Source: an uncultured Verrucomicrobia subdivision 3 bacterium (GTDB lineage: Bacteria; Verrucomicrobiota; Verrucomicrobiia; Limisphaerales; UBA11358). Taken from it: a stretch of 55,720 bases of DNA. Below the pieces are notes generated by a model. It ran no database searches. It saw nothing but the letters and a program-made list of their open reading frames with translations, and was not told the origin of the DNA. This document shows, one piece after another, positions 39,873 to 50,077 of the stretch. Position numbers and translations under genes: made by a program. Every line of letters begins with the position of its first letter. Position 1 is the stretch's first letter. The stretch lies in NCBI GenBank assembly GCA_903878805.1, contig CAIRJF010000005.1:1-55720 (forward strand), in the 5' to 3' direction.

Positions 39873-41696
39873 TTACAGTTTGCGGATGCCGGTGGTCAGG
39901 TTGGTCTTGGCGCGTTCGAGAATTTCCTTCACCTTCCACGTCAGTCCGTCGGTCTTATTGAGGCCCTGGATTTTCGGATCGCAATAGCGCGCGCGCAAAA
40001 TCGCGCCGAACTGGCCGAAGCCGTAAAGGCCTTCGTCATTCATCTCGACGACGAACACGTGGTTGAAGCCGGAGAAAATATTTTCGAGTCCGTTCGGCAG
40101 CGGATTGATGTGCTTGATATGGATCGAGGAAACGCTGTCGCCGGCGGCGCGCGCGCGATCCACGGCTTCCTTGATCGGACCTTCGGTCGAACCCCAGCCG
40201 ACGAGCAAAACATTGCCTTCGGACGGTCCGTAAATTTTCGGCACGGGCAAAGTCGCGCCGAGCGCCTGCAATTTTTTGCGGCGTTTGGCGGTCATCTGCA
40301 TGTGCAATTTCGGGGAGCCGGTGGGATGGCCGAGTTCGTCATGTTCGAGACCGGTGACGATGGGATATTTGCCGCTGTTGATTTTCGTGCCCGGCGGAAC
40401 GTGCAGCGAAACGCCGTTCGGCGTGGACAAGTCGTAAGGCTTGTGATCGGCAATTGGCGTGAAATCCGGCGAGATGTCTTGGCAAACTTTTTCCAGGTTC
40501 GGCTGCACGAACGCCTCGATGCGCGTGGCGATGCCTTGGTCGGTCAGCAAAATCACCGGCACGGAATATTTTTTCGCGATGTTCACGGCTTCAATCGCCA
40601 TGTAAAAACAATCTTCAACATTCGCGGGCGCGATTACCACGCGCGGGGCGTCGCCGTGACCGCCGTTGACCGCGATGTTCAAATCGGATTGCTCAATGTT
40701 CGTCGGCATGCCGGTCGAAGGGCCGCCGCGCTGAACGTCCACAATCACGAGCGGCATTTCCGCCATGATCGCCCAGCCGAGTGCTTCCGTTTTGAGCGAA
40801 ATTCCGGGACCGCTTGAACCGGTGACAGAAACTCGGCCGGCATAACTGCCGCCAATGGCCATCGAGATCGCCGCGATTTCGTCTTCGGTCTGGATGAACG
40901 TGCCGCCGTATTTCGGCAGTTCGCGCCGTAGCAATTCCATGATGTCGGACCACGGCGTGATCGGATAACCCGCACCGAAACGCACGCCAGCGGCGATGAG
41001 GCCGTAGCCGAGCGCTTCGTTGCCGTTCATGACGATCTGCGTGCCGTCTTTTTTCTGCGCGTCAGTAAACTTGAAAGTTTCAATCAAATTGCCGAGCGAA
41101 TGTGAATAGCCCGCATGGAACGCCGCGAGCGCATTGTTCAAAATGCTCGGGTCTTTGCCAGTGAAACGTTCGCCGATGAGTTTTTCCAATTTCGGCAGAT
41201 CGAGATCAAAAGTTTTTGCGATGAGGCCGAGCGAATAAATATTTTTACCCTTGTCTTTGGCCGTGCCGCCGATGGCTTCGACCGTCAGCGAAGAAATCGG
41301 AATGCCGACATGGTGATAAGTTTTTTCAAGTTCTGGATTCGGCTGCACATGGTCGGAATCATACATTACTATGCCGCCTTTTTTCAGCGAGCTAATATGC
41401 GCGTCGTAGCTGTGCTGGTAAAAGCAAAGCAGCACATCCGCTTCGTCGCCGGAACTCAATACTTCGCCGCTACCCATGCGGACTTGGAATATGGACGCGC
41501 CGCCGGAAATCGTGGCGGGAATCGTCATGAACGTCATGACTTCCTGTTCGCTGCGCCCGGCGAGGCGCGCGAGAAATCCGCCGATGGCCTGAATGCCATC
41601 CTGCGAGTTGCCCGCGATGCGGATGACCACTTCGCTGATGGACGAAATTTTCTGCGTCCCACTGGGAGACGATGCTCCCGCTGTTGCATTACTCAT
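39873..41696 (-). CDS. korA: 2-oxoacid:acceptor oxidoreductase, fused gamma-alpha subunit
   Basis: This 607-residue protein has a gamma domain at the N-terminus (about 21-195: VVIRIAGNSQDGIQAIGGFLARLAGR, then VLLCFYQHSYDAH) and an alpha (ThDP pyrimidine/core) domain after it. The alpha domain has GNEALGYGLIAAGVRFGAGYPITPWSDIMELL (split about 222-254), TEDEIAAISMAIGGSYAG and TGSSGPGISLKTEALGWA. The fusion is typical of two-subunit KorAB. LLVGWGSTEGPIKEAV marks the domain III region. A start AAGG and ATG at 41696 agree. The divergent Lrp-family gene may regulate it. The spacer 41697-41900 is AT rich and likely holds the promoter. Confidence 0.9.
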   Translation of the reverse strand: MSNATAGASSPSGTQKISSISEVVIRIAGNSQDGIQAIGGFLARLAGRSEQEVMTFMTIPATISGGASIFQVRMGSGEVLSSGDEADVLLCFYQHSYDAHISSLKKGGIVMYDSDHVQPNPELEKTYHHVGIPISSLTVEAIGGTAKDKGKNIYSLGLIAKTFDLDLPKLEKLIGERFTGKDPSILNNALAAFHAGYSHSLGNLIETFKFTDAQKKDGTQIVMNGNEALGYGLIAAGVRFGAGYPITPWSDIMELLRRELPKYGGTFIQTEDEIAAISMAIGGSYAGRVSVTGSSGPGISLKTEALGWAIMAEMPLVIVDVQRGGPSTGMPTNIEQSDLNIAVNGGHGDAPRVVIAPANVEDCFYMAIEAVNIAKKYSVPVILLTDQGIATRIEAFVQPNLEKVCQDISPDFTPIADHKPYDLSTPNGVSLHVPPGTKINSGKYPIVTGLEHDELGHPTGSPKLHMQMTAKRRKKLQALGATLPVPKIYGPSEGNVLLVGWGSTEGPIKEAVDRARAAGDSVSSIHIKHINPLPNGLENIFSGFNHVFVVEMNDEGLYGFGQFGAILRARYCDPKIQGLNKTDGLTWKVKEILERAKTNLTTGIRKL

Positions 41697-41979
41697 AAAG
41701 GAACCTTGGAAACTAGAATTACTGCGGCATGGTGAATTGACGAACTGAAGACGTTCCAGTCCGACACCGTTGCAATAACACGGTAAGGCACAAAGGGTGA
41801 ACGTGTCAATTTCTAATGCAACTTATATCTCACTGAAAATCAACATAATGCAATACTTTTTAAAACCCGACCAAAAGCGTGAATTTAATTGATAATTTTA
41901 ACTAATTTGGGTTCGAGCCAGCATCAGCGGCGGCGGCTTGCGGCAAATTATCAGCATAATTCGCAGCGCGGCGAAAATT

Positions 41980-41995
41980 GGCCGGAATTCCGGCC
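41980..41995. promoter_or_regulatory. 16-bp perfect palindrome upstream of the Lrp/AsnC gene
   Basis: GGCCGGAATTCCGGCC is a perfect palindrome 95 bases before the Lrp/AsnC start, flanked by GAAAATT on the left and AAATTTTC on the right. It lies in the 393-base divergent spacer between korA and the regulator and is a candidate operator. The rest of that spacer (41697-41920) is AT rich with no open frame of note. Confidence 0.45.
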
Positions 41996-42089
41996 GGAAG
42001 AAATTTTCTGATGCCAAAAGCTTGAACGCCTTTCGGCGGCGAGTTTTGAATGGATTTACCGCAACATTCTGCGACACTCCGCAAGTAAT

Positions 42090-42572
42090 ATGACTCCGCT
42101 CCTGAAGCTTTTGCTCGAAGGTGGCAGCCTGAATTCCGCGCAACTCGCGCAGATCCTCAAGCTGTCCGAAGCCGAATTGAATGCCCAACTCGACACGTTG
42201 AAAAAAGAAGGCGTGCTGTTGGGCTTCCGACCCGTGCTGAATCTTTCGCACGAAGACAGCGGCGTTGTGCGCGCCGTCATTGAGGTGCGCATCACGCCCG
42301 AGCGCGGCGGCGGCTTCAACCGCTTGGCCGAGCGCATCAGCAAGTTCGACGAGGTGGAATCCTGCTACCTCATGTCCGGCGGCTACGACCTGCTGGTGTT
42401 CGTCAACGGCGCGAGCCTGCAAAAGGTCGCGGCGTTCGTCTCGGAAAAGCTTTCCACCATCGAAGGCGTGCTCTCCACGGCCACGCATTTCATGCTGCGC
42501 TCCTACAAGGAACACGGCTTCCTGCTCGGCGGCAAAGTTGAGGAAACGGAACGCCTCAAGGTCGCGCCGTGA
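42090..42572 (+). CDS. Lrp/AsnC family transcriptional regulator
   Basis: This 160-residue protein has an N-terminal winged-helix region (about 1-60: LLKLLLEGGSLNSAQLAQIL, LDTLKKEGVLLGFRPVL) and a C-terminal RAM/AsnC ligand-binding domain (about 65-145: AVIEVRITPERGGGF, VESCYLMSGGYDLLVFVNG). It would form multimers that bind DNA in response to an amino acid or oxoacid. The divergent position beside korA and the palindrome in the spacer suggest control of the kor operon and itself. The C-terminal 15 residues (GKVEETERLKVAP) are extra. The effector is unknown. Confidence 0.87.
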   Translation: MTPLLKLLLEGGSLNSAQLAQILKLSEAELNAQLDTLKKEGVLLGFRPVLNLSHEDSGVVRAVIEVRITPERGGGFNRLAERISKFDEVESCYLMSGGYDLLVFVNGASLQKVAAFVSEKLSTIEGVLSTATHFMLRSYKEHGFLLGGKVEETERLKVAP

Positions 42573-42615
42573 AATAATTTACTCCAGCCGTTGTCAAGCA
42601 CGGGTCTCACTTCGC

Positions 42616-43725
42616 TCAAACATTACGCACGAACATTTTTCCCGGCAACTGTTTCACCAGCCGTTTCATCTCCAAGCTGAACAGCGCCACGTTCACCGTC
42701 GAACTGGGCAGGCCGCTTGCGCGGATGATTTCGTCAATCGCACTTTCGTCGCGGGATTTCACGGCGTTGAAAACTTTCTGCTCGTTCTCGGAAAGTTCCA
42801 GCGCGGGCAGCACGCCGGTCGCGCTGGCGGTCGGTGATTTATTGCTCGCAGGAAAAAGATATTCAAACTCGCTCAAAATATCCTCCACGCCTTCGCACAG
42901 CTTCGCGCCTTTTTTGATGAGGTCGTGACAACCTTTGCTGCGCGGCGAATCAATCCGCCCCGGCACGGCGAAAATCTGCCGGCCATATTCCGTCGCAAAA
43001 TTCGCCGTGATGAGCGCGCCGCTGGAAAGATTTGCCTCGACGACGACCGTGCCAAGCGTCATGCCCGCGACAATGCGGTTGCGGATGGGAAAACTTTGCT
43101 TGTCCGCCGGCCGGTTGAACGGGAATTGCGTGATGACCGCGCCGTTACTGGCGATTCGCTCGAACAACTCCGCGTTCTCAGTCGGGAAAATTAAATTTAT
43201 TCCCGTCCCCAAAACGGCAATCGTTCGGCCTTTGCCGCTCAGTGCGCCCTGATGCGCCGCCGTGTCAATGCCGCGCGCGCCGCCGCTCACGACGGTCACA
43301 CCGGTGTAGGCGAGTTGATACGCAAGCTTGCGCGCGGTCTCAAGGCCGTAATGCGTGGTCATGCGCGAGCCGACGAGCGCAACGGCATTTTTGTCCTTCA
43401 CGTTGAGTTCGCCTTTCACGTAAAGACAGAGCGGCGGATCATAAATCTCGCGGAGCGATGACGGATAATTTTCATCGGACTGGATAAGGACGTGGCAGCC
43501 GAAATCAGAAATGCGTTTCAATTCGCCCGCGAGGTCCACGGATTTTTCCCACGAAGAAATTTTTTCGGCAGTGTCCTCACCGATGTTTTGGACGCGGAGC
43601 AACTGTGTTTTCGGAGCGGAAAGAATTTTTGGCGCGTCGCCAAAATGTTCCAGCAGCGAGCGGGCCCGCACCGGCCCGACGCCCTCAACCATGTTCAACG
43701 CGATGAACGCTTCCCTTGAGTCCAT
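42616..43725 (-). CDS. dprA: DNA-processing protein DprA
   Basis: This 369-residue DprA/Smf protein protects incoming single-stranded DNA and loads RecA during transformation. An N-terminal SAM/HhH-like region (about 1-75, GVGPVRARSLLEHFG) precedes the Rossmann domain (about 85-290: VALVGSRMTTHYG, VVSGGARGIDTAAHQGAL, NRIVAGMTLGTVVVEA, FAVPGRIDSPRSKGC). A C-terminal winged-helix DML1-like domain follows (about 305-369: LELSENEQKVFNAVKS ... SSTVNVALFSLEMKRLVKQLPG). It is a single gene, convergent with the Lrp gene with 43 bases between. Its presence is compatible with natural competence but does not prove it. Confidence 0.94.
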   Translation of the reverse strand: MDSREAFIALNMVEGVGPVRARSLLEHFGDAPKILSAPKTQLLRVQNIGEDTAEKISSWEKSVDLAGELKRISDFGCHVLIQSDENYPSSLREIYDPPLCLYVKGELNVKDKNAVALVGSRMTTHYGLETARKLAYQLAYTGVTVVSGGARGIDTAAHQGALSGKGRTIAVLGTGINLIFPTENAELFERIASNGAVITQFPFNRPADKQSFPIRNRIVAGMTLGTVVVEANLSSGALITANFATEYGRQIFAVPGRIDSPRSKGCHDLIKKGAKLCEGVEDILSEFEYLFPASNKSPTASATGVLPALELSENEQKVFNAVKSRDESAIDEIIRASGLPSSTVNVALFSLEMKRLVKQLPGKMFVRNV

Positions 43726-43779
43726 GCCATTTTTTATCGGCTGCGTCGCGTCGCGGCAAGAATTGTTTTTAACGCGATT

Positions 43780-46521
43780 TCAGGTTTCCGGCCGCTTGAA
43801 AATGACGGTGTGGGATGGATGATGCACGCTGCCGCGCGGCATGATGAGTTTGGCCACGAGACCGGTCCAGCCGGTCTGGTGGCCGGCGCCGACGCCACGC
43901 CCGGTGTCGCCATGAAAATATTCGTGGAATAAAATGTAGTCCTTGAAATGCGGGTCAGTGGCGAGCTTTGGGTGGTATTTCAAAACGGGGCGCTGGCCGT
44001 CCGCGCCGGGCTGAAAAAGTTTTACGAGTCGGTGCGACAATTCGTCGGCGACTTCGTTGATAGTCAGAAATTTTCCTGAACCGGTGGGGCATTCGATTTT
44101 GAAATCGTCGCCGTAGTAATGATGAAATTTCTGGAGCGATTCGATGAGGAGAAAATTCATCGGCAGCCAGATGGGGCCGCGCCAGTTGGAATTGCCGCCG
44201 AAAAGTCCGGCCTCGGATTCCGCCGGCCAGTAACGGACTTCGTGAATTTTGCCGCCGCAATCGAGGCGATACGGTTCGGTTTCGTGAATTTTTGACAGCG
44301 CGCGGATGCCGTGGTCGCTTAAAAATTCCGTCTCGTCGAGCGCGCGGCGCAGGAGACATTTCATGCGATGACCGCGCAGGAGCGAGAGCAGATGACGTTC
44401 GCCGGCACCGTGATCCTGCCAGCGCGAAACGAGATTCGCAAGGTCGGGGCGATGTTTGAGAAACCATTCCATGCGCGCGGTGAAAGCGGGCAGACGTTTC
44501 AGCAAAGCGGGATCCAAAGTCTCGACGGCAAACAGCGGGACGAGCCCGACGAGTGAACGGACCTTAAGCGGTATTTTTTTGCCGTCGGGCAGACAGAGTT
44601 CGTCGTAATAAAATTCGTCAGTGGTATCCCAGAGCGCGAGACCTTCCTCGGGCATGCCGCCGTTGTCGTCGCTAACGCCGTTGATGGCGGCGGCGATACT
44701 CAAAAAGTGTTCGAAAAATTTCGTCGCGATGTCTTCGTAAACTTTATTGTGCTGCGCGAGTTCGAGCGAAATCCGCAATAGATTCAGGCAATACATCGCC
44801 ATCCAGCTCGTGCCGTCGGCCTGGTTGATGAAGCCGCCGGTGGGCAACGCGGAACTGCGGTCGAACACACCGATGTTGTCGAGACCGAGAAAGCCGCCTT
44901 GAAAAATATTGCGGCCTTGCGCGTCTTTGCGATTCACCCACCAAGTAAAATTCAAAAGCAGTTTGTGGAAGACGCGTTCCAAAAATTCTAAATCACCTTT
45001 GTCGTGTTCGTCCGTTTCGCGGCGGATTTTGCGATCCATCTGGAACACGCGCCATGTCGCCCATGCGTGGACGGGCGGGTTCACGTCGCCGAACGCCCAT
45101 TCGTAGGCGGGCAACTGGCCGTTCGGGTGCATGAACCATTCGCGCGTGAGCAAGTCGAGTTGGCGCTTGGCAAACTCCGAATCAATCAGCGCCAGCGGGA
45201 TGCAATGGAACGCGAGATCCCACGCGGCATACCACGGATATTCCCATTTGTCCGGCATGGAAATGATGTCGGCGTTGTTCAGGTGTGACCAATCTACATT
45301 GCGGCGGCGCTTGCGTTCCGGCGGCGGCGGCGGTTGCGTCGGATCGCCATTGAGCCATGTCCGCACGTTGAAGCGATAGAACTGTTTTGACCAAATCATG
45401 CCAGCGAATGCCTGTCGCTGAATGGAACGCAAATCGGCCTCTTCCAAACCATTTTGCACATCGGCATAAAATTCATCCGCCTCCGTTAGCGCCTGCGAAA
45501 AAATTTCATCGAACTCCGCGAACGGCTTGGTGCCGGACTTGCGCGCGAGGCGCAATTTGATTTCGCGTGAGCCGCCAGCGGGAATTTCCAGCTCGTAATG
45601 CGCGCACATTTTTGTGCCGACGCGCTTGGGATTTACCGCGTCTTTATTGCCTTTGATTATGTATTCGTGAAATGCGTCCTTAAAATAACCGGCAACTTTT
45701 TCTTCTCCGAAAATTCGTTCGCGGTTCGTTTCGTTCTCGCAAAACAAAAGTTCCGGCAACGTTTTCCCGTCGTCAATCGCGCCGGGATGAAATTCAAACG
45801 TGCCAAGTTCCTCGTGTTCGACCGCGACCGCTGAGCCGCCGCGCACGGCGCGCAAATTGGGTTTGTAAAAATCCTTTTTCCACGACCACGAGTTGCGAAA
45901 CCACAAATGCGGCAGCAGATGAATGGTCGCCGTTTCCGGTCCGCGATTGTGAACGGTCACGCGCATCAAAATATCATCGGGCGCGGCCTTGGCGTATTCC
46001 ACGAAGATGTCGAAGTAACGGTCGTCGTCAAAAACTCCCGTGTCGAGCAGTTCAAATTCCATCTCGGTCTTGCCGCGTTTCGCATTTTCCGCGACGAGTT
46101 GGTCGTAGGGAAATGCGCGCTGCGGATACTTGTAAAGCATCTTCAGGTAGGAATGCGTCGGCGTGGCGTCGAGGTAGTAATACAACTCCTTCACGTCTTC
46201 GCCGTGATTGCCCTCGGCGTTTGTGAGGCCGAAGAGACGCTCTTTCAGAATCGGATCTTTGCCGTTCCACACCGCGAGCGAGAGGCAGAGGCGCTGCAAG
46301 CCGTCGCTGAAACCAGCAATACCGTCTTCGCCCCAGCGATAGGCGCGGCTGCGAGCGTGGTCGTGTGGAAAATATTCCCACGCCGTGCCGCCGGGCGAAT
46401 AATCCTCGCGGACAGTTCCCCATTGGCGTTCGGAAAGATACGGACCAAAGAATTTCCACGGCTGGACGCCGTTCTTTTCTTTGGCGAGCCGGACTTTTTC
46501 AGCGATGACAGCAGCACACAT
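43780..46521 (-). CDS. GH63-like (MGH1-type) glucosidase
   Basis: This 913-residue protein has an (alpha/alpha)6-barrel C-terminal half like GH63 mannosyl-oligosaccharide glucosidases and related bacterial enzymes. Key blocks are [19 protein letters not shown] (about 49-67), the [16 protein letters not shown] block (about 427-442), [16 protein letters not shown] (about 568-583), [13 protein letters not shown], and [18 protein letters not shown] near the end. No signal peptide is seen, so it probably acts in the cytoplasm, perhaps on alpha-glucosides or on mannosylglycerate/glucosylglycerate-type solutes. The proline run [13 protein letters not shown] (about 404-416) marks a domain linker. It is monocistronic. 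Confidence 0.82.
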   Translation of the reverse strand: MCAAVIAEKVRLAKEKNGVQPWKFFGPYLSERQWGTVREDYSPGGTAWEYFPHDHARSRAYRWGEDGIAGFSDGLQRLCLSLAVWNGKDPILKERLFGLTNAEGNHGEDVKELYYYLDATPTHSYLKMLYKYPQRAFPYDQLVAENAKRGKTEMEFELLDTGVFDDDRYFDIFVEYAKAAPDDILMRVTVHNRGPETATIHLLPHLWFRNSWSWKKDFYKPNLRAVRGGSAVAVEHEELGTFEFHPGAIDDGKTLPELLFCENETNRERIFGEEKVAGYFKDAFHEYIIKGNKDAVNPKRVGTKMCAHYELEIPAGGSREIKLRLARKSGTKPFAEFDEIFSQALTEADEFYADVQNGLEEADLRSIQRQAFAGMIWSKQFYRFNVRTWLNGDPTQPPPPPERKRRRNVDWSHLNNADIISMPDKWEYPWYAAWDLAFHCIPLALIDSEFAKRQLDLLTREWFMHPNGQLPAYEWAFGDVNPPVHAWATWRVFQMDRKIRRETDEHDKGDLEFLERVFHKLLLNFTWWVNRKDAQGRNIFQGGFLGLDNIGVFDRSSALPTGGFINQADGTSWMAMYCLNLLRISLELAQHNKVYEDIATKFFEHFLSIAAAINGVSDDNGGMPEEGLALWDTTDEFYYDELCLPDGKKIPLKVRSLVGLVPLFAVETLDPALLKRLPAFTARMEWFLKHRPDLANLVSRWQDHGAGERHLLSLLRGHRMKCLLRRALDETEFLSDHGIRALSKIHETEPYRLDCGGKIHEVRYWPAESEAGLFGGNSNWRGPIWLPMNFLLIESLQKFHHYYGDDFKIECPTGSGKFLTINEVADELSHRLVKLFQPGADGQRPVLKYHPKLATDPHFKDYILFHEYFHGDTGRGVGAGHQTGWTGLVAKLIMPRGSVHHPSHTVIFKRPET

Positions 46522-46595
46522 TGTTTTTTTTAATTCAAAATTCCGCTCCGCTCCTTGAAAAATCTGCTAATAAAATTTGCCGCCGCCATGCGCGG

Positions 46596-49500
46596 TCAGG
46601 CGGACGCGAGTTGATTTTGCCGCCAGTCGCGCAGATGGACAACTGCTTTTTCCGCCCGCTCATCAAATCCCGCGAGCGCCTTTTCCACGCCGGGCGCGTC
46701 GCCGAGACCGGCGGCGTCCTCGGCGGACTGCAAAATTTCCGACAGCGGGCTGAAGCCAAAAAGCGCGAACAGGCCTTTCAACGAATGCGCGGCGCGCTTG
46801 AGGTCGGGCCACTGCGCGGCGGCGCGCAGGCGGTGAATTTCCTGCAGGCGTTCGGGCAGTTCCTTCATGAAATCGGCGGCCATGTCGTGAACGGCGGGAC
46901 GGCCCAGATCCGTGCAGAGCTGCTCGAGGCGGGCGATGTCAAAAAAATTATCGGCAGCGGATTGCGCGGGCACGGCGGCGAGCAACGCCTGGTAAAGCTG
47001 CTGGGCGGTGAACGGCTTGGGCAGGTAGTCGTCCATCCCGGCGGCGAGGCAGCGCTCACGTTCGCCGGCGAGGGCGTTGGCGGTGATGGCGATGATGCGG
47101 ACGTGCGTGGCGGATTTTTTTTCCGCCTCGATTTTGCGGATGGCGGCGGTGGCTTCGTGACCGTCGAGTTCCGGCATATTGCAGTCCATCAAAATGGCGT
47201 CGTAGGCGTCGGGCGAAAATTTTTCCACGACGGCGCGGCCATCCTCCGTCCAGTCGGCGCGCGCGCCAAAGCCGTCAAGCATGAGCTGCCAGAGCCGCCG
47301 GTTGAAGGGATGATCCTCGGCGACGAGGATGCGGAGATTGGAAATGGGCGTCTGCTTGACGACGGTTTCGGGCCGGACAGTTTCGGCGTCGCCGGGCAGA
47401 TGAACGGGGCGCAACTCCTCCGATTTTTTGCCGACGATGACATTGACGAGCGCGTCGAACAACGGCTGTTCGCGGACGGGTTTGAGCAGGACGCTGATGA
47501 ATTGCGTAACTTCGTTTTGTTCATCGCCCAGCCGGGCGGTCGCGCCGGCGAGCAGGATGCACTGGATGTGTCCCCGCCTTTCCGCGAGCAACTGGCGGAG
47601 TTCCGCGCCGCCGAGCGCGAGCATCTCATCGTCGCACAACACGACGGGCATGATGGTGGATCGCAAATCGTGCTGCAAAATGCGGAATAATTCTTCGGCA
47701 GACGCGACCTCGCGGCAATCCATGCCCCAGCCGCGCAAACGTTCGGCGAGCGATTCGCGCAGACTGGCGTTCGGCGCGGCGATTAAAACCTGCGCAAAAA
47801 CCAGGCCGGGAAAACCGCGTTCAACGGCGGATTGCGGCGGCACGGCGAAGGGCAGTTCAAACCAAAACGTCGAGCCGGTTCCCACGGTGCTGTGGACGCC
47901 GATGCGCCCGCCCATGAGCTCGACAATTTTGCGCGAGATGGCGAGGCCGAGGCCCGTTCCGCCAAATTTGCGGGACGATGACGTGTCCGCCTGCATGAAG
48001 GGTTGGAACAATTTTCTAGTCTGCTCTGGCGCGAGGCCGATGCCGGTGTCGGTCACTTCAAACCGCAGCTTGATGCGTCCGCGCGCGTGAGATTGTTGCG
48101 TGACGCGCACCACGACTTCGCCTTGCGGCGTGAATTTGACGGCGTTGCCAACGAGGTTGACCAGCACCTGCCGGAGGCGGACGGGATCGCCGACGAGCCG
48201 GTGCGGCACGTCGCGGCGGACGATGGCGGCGAGGCCGATTTTTTTTGCGGGTTCCCGCGTGGCGGCATTTTCCAGCACGCCGTCCACGATGGGGCGCAGG
48301 GAAAATTCCTCCTGCGCGATGTCCATTTTCCCGGCCTCAATTTTGGAAAAGTCCAAAACGTCGTTGATGACGTGCAGCAGCGAGTTGGCGCTCTCGGCGG
48401 CGGCGGCGGCGAATTCCTTCTGGCGCGGATCGAGCCGCGTCTGCGCGAGCAACTCAATCATGCCAAGAATGCCGCTCAACGGCGTGCGGATCTCGTGGCT
48501 CATGTTCGCGAGAAATTCGCTCCTGGCGGCGTTGGCGCGGTTGGCCTGCTCGGCGGCGGCGTTGGATTCCTTGGCGGCGAGCTGATACTGCTGGCTGATT
48601 TTTTCGAGTGTGAGCTTGGCCTCCTGCAACGCAATTTCCGCCTGCTTACGGGAAGTGATGTTCTGGATGACAGCCTGAAACTCATGGCCGTGGCCAGCGG
48701 CGCTGGCGAACCGGCGCAGGTCGCACTGCTGCCATTCCACGCGGTCGTCGGCGGCGACGGCGCGGCGGTCGAACGTCCAGACCGGATGGTCGTCCGGCAA
48801 CGCGGCCAGATTTTGCCGCAAGGTCGCCGCCTCGCTGGTAGCGAGCTTCGAGAAAAAATTGGTGCCGAGCAACTGCGCCTCCGTCTGCCCGTAAAATTCG
48901 CAGAAGGCCGGATTGACAAAGGTGATTGCGCCGTCCGGCAGGAAGCGGCAGATCAATTCCGATTGGTCGGCCACGACGGTGCGCAGGCGTCTTTCATTTT
49001 CTGCGAGGTTGATTTCCGCGCGATGCCGTTCCGAGGCCGTGGCCGCCAAAAGCAAGTTCGCCGCTGCCGCTACGCAAAGATAAGCACCAAAGGCACGGAG
49101 GTCGTCAAATTCGGCGGCGCTCAATCCCGTCTGCCCGCTGCGTTTCAGCAAAAAACAAATGACTAGCCCCACGCCCAGCAATGTGCCGGTAACCGCGCCG
49201 CGCGAACCCAGCCGGAAACCGCTCCACAGCAAAAACGGCACCGGCAGATATGCCAGCGGATAATCGTGGATGCCATAGACGAACCAAGTGTTGAAGGCAA
49301 CCAGCGTGCTGGCCACGAGGCAGACCGCGCACACCAGCGCCTCAATCACCTGCCAGAAACTCCAGCGCCAAGCCGTGCGGCTCATCCAGACGATGATGAA
49401 GGGCGCAAGCACGAACACCCCCAGCGCATTCAGCACCCACCAAGAAAATAGATTGGGCAGCAGCGCGTCCGGCGCGATGCGGTTTTCGCAAACCAGCCCG

Positions 49501-49913
49501 GCGGCATTCGCGAGCAAGTTCAGCGTGGCACCGATACCGCCGGCCACCACAAGGTAGGCGGCGACGTCGCGCACGCGTTCTTGGGCGCTTTCAAACTTCA
49601 ACAGCCGCCGCAGCAAAAATCCGCAGCCGAGCGCGGTAATGGTGTTGCCCGCCGCCGTGAACACCATGAACAATCCCAACGGCACGCCGCCCGCCACAAG
49701 AAATAAAAATCCGCCCAACGTGCTGACGAACCATGAACGCCAGCCCAGCAGCAGCGCTGCCGCCAAGGCCAGCCCCGCCAGCGGCCAGAACAACGTAACC
49801 TGACCGAGCGGCAGCACCCATTTATTGAATAGCAGCCCGCCGAGAAAATAGAGCGCCAGCAAGGCCGCCGCGCACAGCAGCGTTCGCACGACGGGTTGTG
49901 GTTTCTCGCTCAC
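46596..49913 (-). CDS. Hybrid sensor histidine kinase (MASE1-PAS-HisKA-HATPase-REC-REC-Hpt)
   Basis: This 1105-residue membrane kinase has an N-terminal MASE1-like sensor of about eight helices (about 10-285), a PAS domain (about 310-425, LICRFLPDGAITFVNPAF), a coiled coil, and HisKA with H474 in NMSHEIRTPLSG. HATPase follows (NLVGNAVKFTPQGE, DTGIGLAPEQ, GTGLGLAIS). The first receiver-like domain lacks the acidic pair. The second is intact (LVAEDHPFNR, AILMDCNMPELDGHEA, LPKPF). The protein ends in an Hpt domain with AHSLKG. GTG at 49913 gives MSEKPQPVVRT; a GTG at 49967 is an alternative adding 18 residues. A complete phosphorelay lies in one chain. Output partner is not adjacent. Confidence 0.9.
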   Translation of the reverse strand: MSEKPQPVVRTLLCAAALLALYFLGGLLFNKWVLPLGQVTLFWPLAGLALAAALLLGWRSWFVSTLGGFLFLVAGGVPLGLFMVFTAAGNTITALGCGFLLRRLLKFESAQERVRDVAAYLVVAGGIGATLNLLANAAGLVCENRIAPDALLPNLFSWWVLNALGVFVLAPFIIVWMSRTAWRWSFWQVIEALVCAVCLVASTLVAFNTWFVYGIHDYPLAYLPVPFLLWSGFRLGSRGAVTGTLLGVGLVICFLLKRSGQTGLSAAEFDDLRAFGAYLCVAAAANLLLAATASERHRAEINLAENERRLRTVVADQSELICRFLPDGAITFVNPAFCEFYGQTEAQLLGTNFFSKLATSEAATLRQNLAALPDDHPVWTFDRRAVAADDRVEWQQCDLRRFASAAGHGHEFQAVIQNITSRKQAEIALQEAKLTLEKISQQYQLAAKESNAAAEQANRANAARSEFLANMSHEIRTPLSGILGMIELLAQTRLDPRQKEFAAAAAESANSLLHVINDVLDFSKIEAGKMDIAQEEFSLRPIVDGVLENAATREPAKKIGLAAIVRRDVPHRLVGDPVRLRQVLVNLVGNAVKFTPQGEVVVRVTQQSHARGRIKLRFEVTDTGIGLAPEQTRKLFQPFMQADTSSSRKFGGTGLGLAISRKIVELMGGRIGVHSTVGTGSTFWFELPFAVPPQSAVERGFPGLVFAQVLIAAPNASLRESLAERLRGWGMDCREVASAEELFRILQHDLRSTIMPVVLCDDEMLALGGAELRQLLAERRGHIQCILLAGATARLGDEQNEVTQFISVLLKPVREQPLFDALVNVIVGKKSEELRPVHLPGDAETVRPETVVKQTPISNLRILVAEDHPFNRRLWQLMLDGFGARADWTEDGRAVVEKFSPDAYDAILMDCNMPELDGHEATAAIRKIEAEKKSATHVRIIAITANALAGERERCLAAGMDDYLPKPFTAQQLYQALLAAVPAQSAADNFFDIARLEQLCTDLGRPAVHDMAADFMKELPERLQEIHRLRAAAQWPDLKRAAHSLKGLFALFGFSPLSEILQSAEDAAGLGDAPGVEKALAGFDERAEKAVVHLRDWRQNQLASA

Positions 49914-50077
49914 TCTGCTTTGTCTTGTAACGGACTTTCCTGTGCAAGGCCAGCAATAAGTCTTCACTGCGACGCGCGCGGAAAACCGCCGGCTTTGCCC
50001 AGAAAAAAGTTGCCAAAAACCATTCCACCCGCCAGCTTGTCACCGAGGAATTTTCAAGGATTGGAAACACGCATCGC

